From DATBAK01 sp038240075 (GTDB lineage Bacteria; Actinomycetota; Acidimicrobiia; IMCC26256; PALSA-610), in the NCBI GenBank assembly GCA_038240075.1, contig JBBSEC010000061.1, positions 1-27,310 of the forward strand: DNA of 27,310 nt, given 5' to 3'. Below the pieces are notes generated by a model that worked only from the letters and a program-made list of their open reading frames with translations, was not told the origin of the DNA and searched no databases. This document shows positions 21,373-27,310 of the stretch, in pieces. The stretch's first letter is position 1. Every line of letters begins with the position of its first letter. The position numbers and the translations under genes are program-made.

Positions 21373-21714
21373 GTGAGCGTCCGCGTGCGCCGGCTCGGGC
21401 CCGGCGACGAAGCGCTGATGACCCAACTCGCGCTCAGTGGCCCGCGCTTCGAGGAAGCCGGCGTCGACGAGCCCGACGAGGTTCCGCTGCCGCCCGCCGA
21501 CGCCGCGACCTTCCTCGCCGACGACCGGACGCACCTGTTCGTCGCGTACGAAGACGGCGGCGACGACCTGCTCGGTTTCGTCGTGGCCAACGAGCTGCTG
21601 CACCGGCACACGTCTCGACTACCGCAGTTCGTTCTGATGGGGCGGCGCGCCCGATTCGGTCGTTTTCCCCCATCAGAACCAACCGTCCGCCGGAAACGAC
21701 GGTCCGACCCCTAG
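21373..21714 (+). pseudogene. Truncated GNAT acetyltransferase (aminoglycoside 3-N-acetyltransferase I-like N-terminal half)
   Basis: The 113 codons start with VRVRRLGPGDEALMTQLALS and continue to LFVAYEDGGDDLLGFVVANE, the first strands of an AAC(3)-I-like GNAT domain. After LLHRHT the family would continue with a YEI-type strand and the acetyl-CoA loop (Q/RxxGxG/A). Neither is present in any frame before ruvC. The last 35 codons read through a 12-bp inverted repeat and the ruvC promoter, and resemble chance coding. The gene appears cut off by a deletion or insertion. GTG 21373 begins two bases after coxG, so it is probably still transcribed. Confidence 0.6.
21631..21679. repeat. Perfect 12-bp inverted repeat with 25-bp loop between the GNAT fragment and ruvC
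   Basis: GTTCTGATGGGG at 21631-21642 is matched by its exact reverse complement CCCCATCAGAAC at 21668-21679. Pairing extends two more bases beyond one mismatch on the outer side. It may act as a transcription terminator for the cox-like operon, although no T-run follows. It could also mark the junction where the GNAT gene was lost. Confidence 0.8.
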
Positions 21715-21717
21715 GAT
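21712..21717 (+). promoter_or_regulatory. -10 box of a leaderless ruvC transcript
   Basis: TAGGAT is followed by seven bases (CGAACCC) and GTG 21725. This separates the ruvCAB operon from the cox-like genes upstream. Confidence 0.6.
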
Positions 21718-21724
21718 CGAACCC

Positions 21725-22321
21725 GTGTTCGACCGCGTGACCGCCGACCAGCCGGTACTGGGCATCGACCCCGGCCTCTCGCGGTGCGGGTACGGCGCGG
21801 TCGTGCGCAACGGCGCCCGCTTCGCGGTGATCGCGTACGGCGTGATGCGGACCGACCCGAAGGCGCCGCTCCCGACGCGGCTCGCGACCCTCGAGGCCGA
21901 CCTCGAGGCCCTCGTGGCCGAGATCGGTCCGGGCGCGGTGGCCGTCGAGCGCGTGCTCTTCCAGGTGAACGCGCGGACCGCGATCTCGGTCGGGCAGGCG
22001 AGCGGGCTCGCGCTCGCGGTCTCGGCCCGCGCGGGCATCCCGGTCGTGCAGTACAGCCCCAACGAGGTGAAGCTCGCGGTCACCGGCGACGGTGCCGCCG
22101 ACAAGGTCGCGGTGCAGACCATGGTGACCAAGCTCCTCGATCTCCCGCGCGCACCGCAACCACCCGATGCCGCCGACGCGCTCGCGCTGGCGCTCTGCCA
22201 CGCGTGGCGCGCGCGGGTAGAGGGCGCGGTGCCGGCGGTCGACGGGACGCAACCGTCGCGGCTGCAGACCGCGATCGCGGCCGCGCTCGCGGCCGCGCCC
22301 GCGAAGAAAGGTGCACGATGA
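21725..22321 (+). CDS. ruvC: Holliday junction resolvase RuvC
   Basis: 198 residues. Endonuclease of the RNase H fold that cuts four-way DNA junctions. The catalytic acidic residues are seen in LGIDPGLSRCGYGAV (first Asp), AVERVLFQVNARTAISVGQA (Glu) and PPDAADALALALCHAW (the last two Asp). The C-terminus is an Ala-rich tail longer than needed for the fold. GTG 21725 follows the -10 box by seven bases. ruvA begins inside the stop as ATGA. Confidence 0.95.
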   Translation: MFDRVTADQPVLGIDPGLSRCGYGAVVRNGARFAVIAYGVMRTDPKAPLPTRLATLEADLEALVAEIGPGAVAVERVLFQVNARTAISVGQASGLALAVSARAGIPVVQYSPNEVKLAVTGDGAADKVAVQTMVTKLLDLPRAPQPPDAADALALALCHAWRARVEGAVPAVDGTQPSRLQTAIAAALAAAPAKKGAR

Positions 22322-22911
22322 TCGGCTCGATTCGCGGCACCGTCTTCGAACGGACGGCAAACGGTGAGGTGCTCGTCGAGGTCGGGGGAGTCGGGTACCG
22401 CGCGCTCGTGCCCACCGGTGCACTCGGCAAGCTCAACCCGGGCGAGCCCGCGTTCCTCTTCACGCACCTCCACGTGCGCGAAGACGCGATGTTGCTCTAC
22501 GGGTTCCTCACACGCGACGAGCGCGACACGTTCGAAGCGGTCCTCGGTGCGTCGGGCGTCGGCCCGAAGCTCGCGCTCGCGATTCTGAGCGTGCACTCGC
22601 CGAACGCGCTGCGGCGCTGCCTTGCGACCGACGACCTCGACGCGCTCGTGCTCGTACCCGGAGTGGGTAAGCGCACTGCGCAGCGCCTGCTCGTCGACCT
22701 GAAGGCGCGGCTCTCGATGCCCGATCTCGATCTCGGTGACCATTCGGCCCAACCGAGCGGGCGCGCCGAGGTGCGCGAAGCGCTGGGCGGCCTCGGGTAT
22801 TCGCCGGAAGAGGTACGCGAGGTCATGGCGAGCTTCGACGGCGACGAAGACGCGGGAGTCGAAGCGATGCTGCGCGACGCGCTCCGGCAGCTGAGGCCGA
22901 GCCGTGCGTGA
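22318..22911 (+). CDS. ruvA: Holliday junction branch-migration protein RuvA
   Basis: 197 residues. Domain I (MIGSIRGTVFERTANGEVLV, VGGVGYRALVPTGAL) is the OB fold that binds the junction. Domain II carries two helix-hairpin-helix motifs: GASGVGPKLALAIL and LVPGVGKRTAQRLLVDLK. Domain III (VREALGGLGYSPEEVREVMA) contacts RuvB. ATG 22318 overlaps ruvC, and the end overlaps the ruvB start by eight bases. Confidence 0.96.
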   Translation: MIGSIRGTVFERTANGEVLVEVGGVGYRALVPTGALGKLNPGEPAFLFTHLHVREDAMLLYGFLTRDERDTFEAVLGASGVGPKLALAILSVHSPNALRRCLATDDLDALVLVPGVGKRTAQRLLVDLKARLSMPDLDLGDHSAQPSGRAEVREALGGLGYSPEEVREVMASFDGDEDAGVEAMLRDALRQLRPSRA

Positions 22912-23944
22912 CGAGCTCATGGAGCCCGCGGCGACACCGGTGGAAGCGGCCGAGGAGACCACGCTCCGGCCCCGGCGGATCGCCGACTTCGTCGGTCAGC
23001 CCGCGCTCAAGGAGCACCTCGACATCATGCTCGGCGCGGCCAAGGCGCGGGGCCAGGCCGTCGACCATCTCCTGCTGGCCGGACCTCCTGGCCTCGGCAA
23101 GACATCGCTGGCCGGGATCGTCGCCGTCGAGATGGGCGCGCGCATGCAGCCGACGTCGGGGCCCGCGCTCGAGCGCGCCGGCGACCTCGCGGCGATCCTG
23201 AGCAACCTCGACGACGGCGACGTGCTCTTCATCGACGAGGTGCACCGGCTGCCCCGCGCGGTCGAGGAGGTGCTGTACCCCGCGATGGAGGACTTCCAGC
23301 TCGACATCGTCGTGGGCAAGGGGCCGACCGCGCGCTCGATCCGCCTGCCCCTTCCGCGTTTCACGCTCGTCGGCGCGACGACGCGCACGGGGCTCATCAC
23401 CGGTCCCCTGCGCGACCGCTTCGGCTTCGTCGCGCGGCTCGACTACTACACGACCGACGATCTCGCCACGATCCTGCGGCGGTCCGCGTCGATCCTCGGC
23501 GTTCCGCTGGAGCCCACCGGCGCGGCGGAGATCGCGGCGCGCTCGCGCGGCACGCCGCGCATCGCGAACCGGTTGCTGCGGCGCGTGCGCGACTACGCGG
23601 AGGTGCGCGGCGACGGCACCGTCGATCTCGCGACCGCGCGCGACGCGCTGAAGTTGTTCGAGGTCGACTCGCTCGGGCTCGACAAGGTCGACCGCGCGGT
23701 GTTGTCGGCCCTGTGTCGCACGTTCGCGGGGCAGGCGGTGGGGCTCACGACGCTCGCGAGCGTGGTGGGGGAGCAACCCGAGACCGTGGAAGACGTCTAC
23801 GAGCCGTTCCTGCTGCAGTGCGGCCTGCTCCAGCGCACGCCGCGCGGCCGCGTCGCGACCGCGGCGGCGTATGCGCATCTCGGGTTGCCGACCACGCAGG
23901 CCCTCGGGGATACTCCCGCGCTGTTCGAACCACCGTCTTCCTGA
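22904..23944 (+). CDS. ruvB: Holliday junction branch-migration ATPase RuvB
   Basis: 346 residues. AAA+ motor of the RuvAB complex: LRPRRIADFVGQPALKEHLD, Walker A GPPGLGKTS, Walker B LFIDEVHRL, sensor 1 VGATTRTGLITGPLRDRFG with the arginine finger region, and sensor 2 RSRGTPRIANRLLRRVRD. The C-terminal winged helix includes LCRTFAGQAVGLTTLASVVG and GLLQRTPRGRVAT. GTG 22904 gives MRDELMEPAA; ATG 22919 is a possible shorter start. The overlap with ruvA supports coupled translation. Confidence 0.96.
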   Translation: MRDELMEPAATPVEAAEETTLRPRRIADFVGQPALKEHLDIMLGAAKARGQAVDHLLLAGPPGLGKTSLAGIVAVEMGARMQPTSGPALERAGDLAAILSNLDDGDVLFIDEVHRLPRAVEEVLYPAMEDFQLDIVVGKGPTARSIRLPLPRFTLVGATTRTGLITGPLRDRFGFVARLDYYTTDDLATILRRSASILGVPLEPTGAAEIAARSRGTPRIANRLLRRVRDYAEVRGDGTVDLATARDALKLFEVDSLGLDKVDRAVLSALCRTFAGQAVGLTTLASVVGEQPETVEDVYEPFLLQCGLLQRTPRGRVATAAAYAHLGLPTTQALGDTPALFEPPSS

Positions 23945-23965
23945 CGCACCGGAGCGGAGCGCGCC

Positions 23966-24733
23966 GTGCCCGATAGCCCACCGCCTGACAGCCCACCGCC
24001 TGACGCGGACCAGCCGCAGGTCACCACCGAGGTCGACGGTCGGGTTCTCGTCGCCACGATCGCGCACGGCAAGGCGAACGCGATCTCCCATGAGGTCCTG
24101 GCGACGCTCGGCGCCGCGCTCGACCGGGTCGAGGAAGGCGCCGAGAACGGCGACGAAGCGGGTCCGGGCGCGCTCCTCATCACGGGCACTCCCGGCATGC
24201 TCTCGGGCGGCTTCGATCTCGGGGTCATGCGCGCGGGCGCGAAGGAAGCGGGCCGGCTCGTGACCGAGGGCGGAGCGTTCATCACCCGGTGCTTCGCGTC
24301 GTCGGTTCCGGTCGTCGTCGCCTGCACCGGGCACGCAGTCGCGGCCGGCGCACTCCTGCTGCTCGGCGCCGACTCGCGTGTCGGTGCGACCGGCGATTTC
24401 CGTATCGGCCTCATCGAGACCCAGATCGGGATGGTCCTGCCCCGCTGGGCTGTCGAGCTGAGCGAGGAGCGCCTCAGCCGGCGTCACTTCCAGCAGGCGA
24501 CGGTGACGGCACGCATGTACGACCCCGCCGGCGCGGTCGACGCCGGCTTTCTCGATCTGGCGGTCGCGCCCGACCGGGTGCGGACCGACGCGCTCGCCGA
24601 GGCGGAGCGGCTCGCGGCCCTGCCCCATGCCGCGTACGCCGGTCAGGTCCGGATGAACCGGGGCGCGCGGCTCGAGCGGCTCGTCGCCGCCGTTGCCGCC
24701 GATCACGACCTCGTGTTCGACGTCCCCGCCTGA
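23966..24733 (+). CDS. Crotonase-family enoyl-CoA hydratase/isomerase
   Basis: 255 residues from GTG 23966. The crotonase fold is evident in VLVATIAHGKANAISHEVLA, the oxyanion-hole segment GMLSGGFDLGVM (78-87) and ACTGHAVAAGALLLLGADSR. The region around Glu151 (IGLIETQIGMVLPRWAVEL) corresponds to the PEI/PEV active-site strand of hydratases. The usual GG near the end of that helix is replaced by PRW, so the reaction cannot be named; members hydrate, isomerise or hydrolyse acyl-CoA. The first 15 residues are a repetitive Pro/Asp/Ser tail, encoded by two tandem 15-bp units at 23972-24001. It is placed 21 bases after ruvB, inside an otherwise conserved ruvB to yajC interval. Confidence 0.82.
   Translation: MPDSPPPDSPPPDADQPQVTTEVDGRVLVATIAHGKANAISHEVLATLGAALDRVEEGAENGDEAGPGALLITGTPGMLSGGFDLGVMRAGAKEAGRLVTEGGAFITRCFASSVPVVVACTGHAVAAGALLLLGADSRVGATGDFRIGLIETQIGMVLPRWAVELSEERLSRRHFQQATVTARMYDPAGAVDAGFLDLAVAPDRVRTDALAEAERLAALPHAAYAGQVRMNRGARLERLVAAVAADHDLVFDVPA
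23972..24001. repeat. Two tandem 15-bp units in the crotonase gene start
   Basis: GATAGCCCACCGCCT and GACAGCCCACCGCCT differ by one silent change and encode DSPPP twice. The unit length equals that of the tandem repeat at 6668-6742, but the sequences are unrelated. Confidence 0.7.
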
Positions 24734-24794
24734 TCGCGGTCGCCGCTTCACTGAGGAGGCTGAGGACCGGTCGGGGATCGCGGGCCTCAGGCGC

Positions 24795-24800
24795 TAGGCT
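24795..24800 (+). promoter_or_regulatory. Candidate -10 box for yajC-secD-secF
   Basis: TAGGCT gives a transcription start near 24807 and a leader of about 45 bases before GTG 24853. The 12-bp palindrome at 24808-24819 begins right at that position. The interval from 24734 to 24852 contains no other gene. Confidence 0.4.
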
Positions 24801-24807
24801 CGCTCCG

Positions 24808-24819
24808 CTCTGATCAGAG
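24808..24819. promoter_or_regulatory. 12-bp perfect palindrome at the expected yajC transcription start
   Basis: CTCTGATCAGAG is self-complementary over all 12 bases and lies just after the -10 box. It could be an operator for a dimeric regulator or a chance palindrome. No second copy was noticed in the window. Confidence 0.35.
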
Positions 24820-24852
24820 GTTCTCCGCCGTCGAAGTCGGTGATTCGTTCCT

Positions 24853-25146
24853 GTGGCTGCCTATGCGTATCTCGGCTTCGTGGTGGTGGCGTGCGTCATG
24901 TTGTTCGTGGTGCTCCCACGGCGGCGACTGCGCGCGGTCGAGGCGGTTCAGTCCCAGCTGGCGGAAGGCGACGAGATCATGACGACCGGCGGCCTCTTCG
25001 GCCGGATCACCCGGCTGGAGCAGGACACCTTCGATCTCGAGATCGCCGAAGGCACCGTGGTGCGCTTCGCGCGGGGCGCGGTCGGACGTCGGATTGTCGA
25101 TCCGTCCACGCCCGATTCTCAGTCAGCCGACGAAACGACCGACTGA
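24853..25146 (+). CDS. yajC: Preprotein translocase subunit YajC
   Basis: 97 residues from GTG 24853. One N-terminal helix (AYLGFVVVACVMLFVVLPRR) is followed by the YajC core: AEGDEIMTTGGLFGRITRLE and TFDLEIAEGTVVRFARGAVG. YajC associates with SecD and SecF at the membrane. No clear Shine-Dalgarno sequence precedes the start. secD begins seven bases after the stop. The family and the yajC-secD-secF order are unambiguous. Confidence 0.93.
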   Translation: MAAYAYLGFVVVACVMLFVVLPRRRLRAVEAVQSQLAEGDEIMTTGGLFGRITRLEQDTFDLEIAEGTVVRFARGAVGRRIVDPSTPDSQSADETTD

Positions 25147-25152
25147 CCTACT

Positions 25153-26847
25153 GTGCGCCGTCAAGTCTGGCTCCTCTCCGTCACGCTCGTCCTGATCTTC
25201 CTCGCGTTCTTCGCGACCCTGTTCGGGAACTCGCGCCCGCAGCTCGGGCTCGACCTCCAGGGTGGCGTCTCCGTCGTCCTGTTTCCGGTCAAGGGCTCCG
25301 ACCTCTCGACCCTGAACACGGCCGTGCAGATCATCACCAACCGCGTCGACGCGCTGGGCGTCACGGGACCCGAGGTGAACCGCCAGGGCAACACGATCGT
25401 GATCAACCTGCCCGGCGCGAAGAACCGCACGCAGGCGCTGGCCCTGGTCGGCAAGACCGCGGAGTTGCAGTTCCGCGTCGTCAACCAGTTCGTGCCGTAC
25501 ACCGCGACGGCCAGCGCGCCCACCACCACGACCAAGGGCGCCACCACCACGGTGAAGGGCGCGACGACGACCGTCAACGGATCGACCACGACGGCGCCGG
25601 GCGCGACGACCACGGCCAAGAAGGGCGCTGCCGGACCACCGGGCACGCGCCTCGACCTGCAACCCGTCGTCGAGAGCCGCCCGCTGGCCGCGGGCGCCAC
25701 GACCAGCGCGCCCGCGAGCGCGTCCGCCAGCACGACGGCCTCGACCGCGCCGGGTGTCACGACCACCACCAAGCCGGGCACCACCACCACGACGGCCGCG
25801 TCGACGACGACGAGCACGCTCAAACCGGGGACCACCTGCAAGTCGTTGCTCACCGCACCGTCGAAGCTGAAGGCGAACGTCGACGCGGTGTTGCCCTTCA
25901 AGGCCACCAAGAAGTCGACCGACCCGCAACAGGGTTGCTACTTCGTCGGGCCCACGTTGCTCACCGGTCGCCGGGTCACGACCGCGGCGGCCGTCTTCGA
26001 CTCCACCCAGGGCTGGATCGTCAACGTCACGTTCAAGGGCGACGACTTCGTCACCAAGGTCGCCACTCCCTATGTGCAGAAGCAGGTCGCGATCGTCCTC
26101 GACGGCGTCGTGCAGTCGGCGCCGGTCATCAACCAGGGCATCACCGGCAAGACGGTGACGATCAGCGGCTCGTTCAGCTCAAGTGAGGCGAAGAACCTCG
26201 CGCTGGTGCTGAAGTACGGCGCGCTGCCGGTGCAGTTCGACCAGAAGCAGCAGACGGTCCAGAGCGTGTCGCCCGAGCTCGGCAAGGACCAGCTCAAGGC
26301 CGGCATCGTCGCGGGCCTCATCGGCCTCGGTCTCGTGGCCCTCTACATGATCTTCTTCTACCGGTTGCTCGGACTCGTCGTGTGGCTCGGTCTCGGGCTC
26401 ACCGCGATGATCTTCTTCGCCCTCGTCACGTATCTGGGGCACACCCAGAACCTGACGTTGACACTGGCTGGTGTCACCGGCATCATCGTCTCCGTAGGTG
26501 TCACCGTGGACTCGTATGTCGTCTACTTCGAGCGACTCAAGGACGAGGTGCGGACGGGCAAGACGATCCGTTCGTCGCTCGACACCGGGTTCCGCCGCGC
26601 CTTCCGCACGATCGTGGCCGCTGACCTCGTGTCGCTGATCGGCGCGGTCGTGCTGTACCTCCTGGCCGTCGGGTCGGTGCGCGGCTTCGCGTACTTCCTC
26701 GGCATCTCGACCGCGATCGACCTCGTGCTCGCGTACTGCTTCATGCATCCCATGGTCTGGTTGATGTCGCGCCGACCGACGCTCGTGCGCCTCAAGGGCA
26801 TCGGCATCGCGAGCGGTCTCGACGTCGCACGGGAGACGAACCTGTGA
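25153..26847 (+). CDS. secD: Protein translocase subunit SecD with Thr-rich extracytoplasmic insertion
   Basis: 564 residues. The first helix (WLLSVTLVLIFLAFFATLF) leads to the SecD signature LGLDLQGGVSVVLFPV (31-46) and the P1 base domain. A low-complexity Thr/Ala/Gly/Pro-rich stretch of about 110 residues (about 117-226) interrupts the periplasm-side domain. Cys228 and Cys262 then flank the segment before FVGPTLLTGRRVTTAAAVF and could form a disulfide. The conserved QKQVAIVLDGVVQSAPVI, then five membrane helices (GIVAGLIGLGLVALYMIFFY onward), complete the protein, with DSYVVYFERLKDE in the position of the usual D-x-x-I-x-x-E-R-x-x-E. With SecF it uses the proton gradient to help release translocated proteins. 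It overlaps secF as GTGA. Confidence 0.95.
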   Translation: MRRQVWLLSVTLVLIFLAFFATLFGNSRPQLGLDLQGGVSVVLFPVKGSDLSTLNTAVQIITNRVDALGVTGPEVNRQGNTIVINLPGAKNRTQALALVGKTAELQFRVVNQFVPYTATASAPTTTTKGATTTVKGATTTVNGSTTTAPGATTTAKKGAAGPPGTRLDLQPVVESRPLAAGATTSAPASASASTTASTAPGVTTTTKPGTTTTTAASTTTSTLKPGTTCKSLLTAPSKLKANVDAVLPFKATKKSTDPQQGCYFVGPTLLTGRRVTTAAAVFDSTQGWIVNVTFKGDDFVTKVATPYVQKQVAIVLDGVVQSAPVINQGITGKTVTISGSFSSSEAKNLALVLKYGALPVQFDQKQQTVQSVSPELGKDQLKAGIVAGLIGLGLVALYMIFFYRLLGLVVWLGLGLTAMIFFALVTYLGHTQNLTLTLAGVTGIIVSVGVTVDSYVVYFERLKDEVRTGKTIRSSLDTGFRRAFRTIVAADLVSLIGAVVLYLLAVGSVRGFAYFLGISTAIDLVLAYCFMHPMVWLMSRRPTLVRLKGIGIASGLDVARETNL

Positions 26848-27310
26848 GCGATCAGTCGCCGCTGATGCAATCCGGCCGGGCGGGGACGCCCGGCGTCGAC
26901 CGCCGTCACCGTCCGTCCGACTTCATCCACGAGACCACGAACTTCGAGTTCATCAAGCATTCGAAGCGCTACCTGATCATCTCGCTCGTCGTCGTCATCG
27001 CGGGCATCGGTGGCCTCCTCATCCGCGGCCTGAACCTCGGCATCGACTTCAAGGGTGGTGTGTCCTGGCAGGTGAAGGCCGTGGGCATCACGCCGACGGT
27101 GGCCGGGGCGCGCGATGCGCTCAAGCCGACCGGCCAGTCCGACGCCAAGGTGACGATCCTGAGCGCGGCGGCGGGCGGCAGGAGCATCAACGTGCAGGCG
27201 AAGCTGCTGCACGACCCCCTCACCGACACTGAGAACGCGCTCTCGTCGACCACCGGGGTCGCGCCGGCGAACGTGTCGGTCGCCGTCCAGGGAACCCAGG
27301 GCACCTTCTC
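26844..27310 (+). CDS. secF: Protein translocase subunit SecF (3' end outside window)
   Basis: The 155 visible codons start at GTG 26844. After a hydrophilic N-terminus (MSDQSPLMQSGRAGTPGVDR) come NFEFIKHSKRYLIISLVVVI, the first helix, and GLNLGIDFKGGVSWQV, the SecF signature. The visible extracytoplasmic part is Ala/Thr-rich. The remaining membrane helices lie beyond the window. It forms a complex with SecD and follows it by a four-base overlap. Confidence 0.95.
   Translation, partial: MSDQSPLMQSGRAGTPGVDRRHRPSDFIHETTNFEFIKHSKRYLIISLVVVIAGIGGLLIRGLNLGIDFKGGVSWQVKAVGITPTVAGARDALKPTGQSDAKVTILSAAAGGRSINVQAKLLHDPLTDTENALSSTTGVAPANVSVAVQGTQGTF

Noticed and set aside
21631..21679. Integron attC site
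   Set aside because: The arms lack the RYYYAAC and GTTRRRY core sites, and no cassette array or integrase is nearby.
24734..24852. Rho-independent terminator after the crotonase gene
   Set aside because: CTGAGG/CCTCAG arms are short and far apart, and no T-run follows.
25501..25830. CRISPR or minisatellite array in the ACCACCACG-rich stretch
   Set aside because: The units are irregular Thr/Ala codons within the secD frame, without constant spacing or unique spacers.

Overview
The window is GC-rich, densely packed bacterial chromosome with G or C at most third codon positions and many GTG starts. The gene content points to an actinobacterium: an F420-dependent NADP reductase, the mycothiol ligase MshC, and the phosphatidylinositol mannoside (PIM) genes pgsA-patA-pimA. 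The backbone order thrS, HIT, pgsA, patA, pimA, pdxS, pdxT, yebC, ruvC, ruvA, ruvB, yajC, secD, secF follows the Mycobacterium tuberculosis order Rv2614c to Rv2586c as I remember it. The genes interleaved in it are not mycobacterial in arrangement, so a deeper-branching actinobacterium such as Acidimicrobiia is my guess; this is inference, not proof.

Layout. Positions 1-925 (minus strand): a membrane protein cut by the window edge and an ECF sigma factor, overlapping as ATGA. 1083-5567: npdG, mshC, thrS and an Ap4A-phosphorylase-like HIT protein. 5577-6581: a two-helix membrane protein and mscL. 6729-8756 (minus): an EF-G-like GTPase. 8912-10372: a secreted GH-A clan glycosidase with a Calx-beta-like tail. 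10527-13320: pgsA, patA, pimA, with a structured leader before pgsA. 13371-15894: lemA, htpX and a DUF3048 protein. 15961-18723: pdxS, pdxT, yebC and a BCP-type peroxiredoxin. 18741-21371: coxS, coxM, a MocA-like cytidylyltransferase and coxG, an incomplete molybdenum-hydroxylase set without the catalytic large subunit. 21373-21714: a truncated GNAT gene ending in a 12-bp inverted repeat. 21725-23944: ruvC, ruvA, ruvB. 23966-24733: a crotonase-family protein. 24853 to the right edge: yajC, secD and a partial secF.

How the genes work together. Translation and redox-cofactor genes (npdG, mshC, thrS) lead into PIM lipid synthesis at the cytoplasmic membrane. Pyridoxal phosphate synthase, Holliday-junction resolution and Sec secretion auxiliaries form further translationally coupled groups. 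Nine gene junctions use four-base start/stop overlaps (ATGA, GTGA, and one CTGA that implies a CTG start). Several transcription units carry a TANNNT -10 box six or seven bases before the start codon, the signature of leaderless mRNAs.

The most interesting items are the orphan cox-like cluster with its probable CTG-initiated MocA gene, the three-way-junction-like leader before pgsA, the perfect inverted repeat at the truncated GNAT gene, the stop-codon-containing 15-bp tandem repeat at the EF-G-like 3' end, and the Thr-rich insertion in SecD. I saw no tRNA, rRNA, CRISPR array, IS element or prophage.
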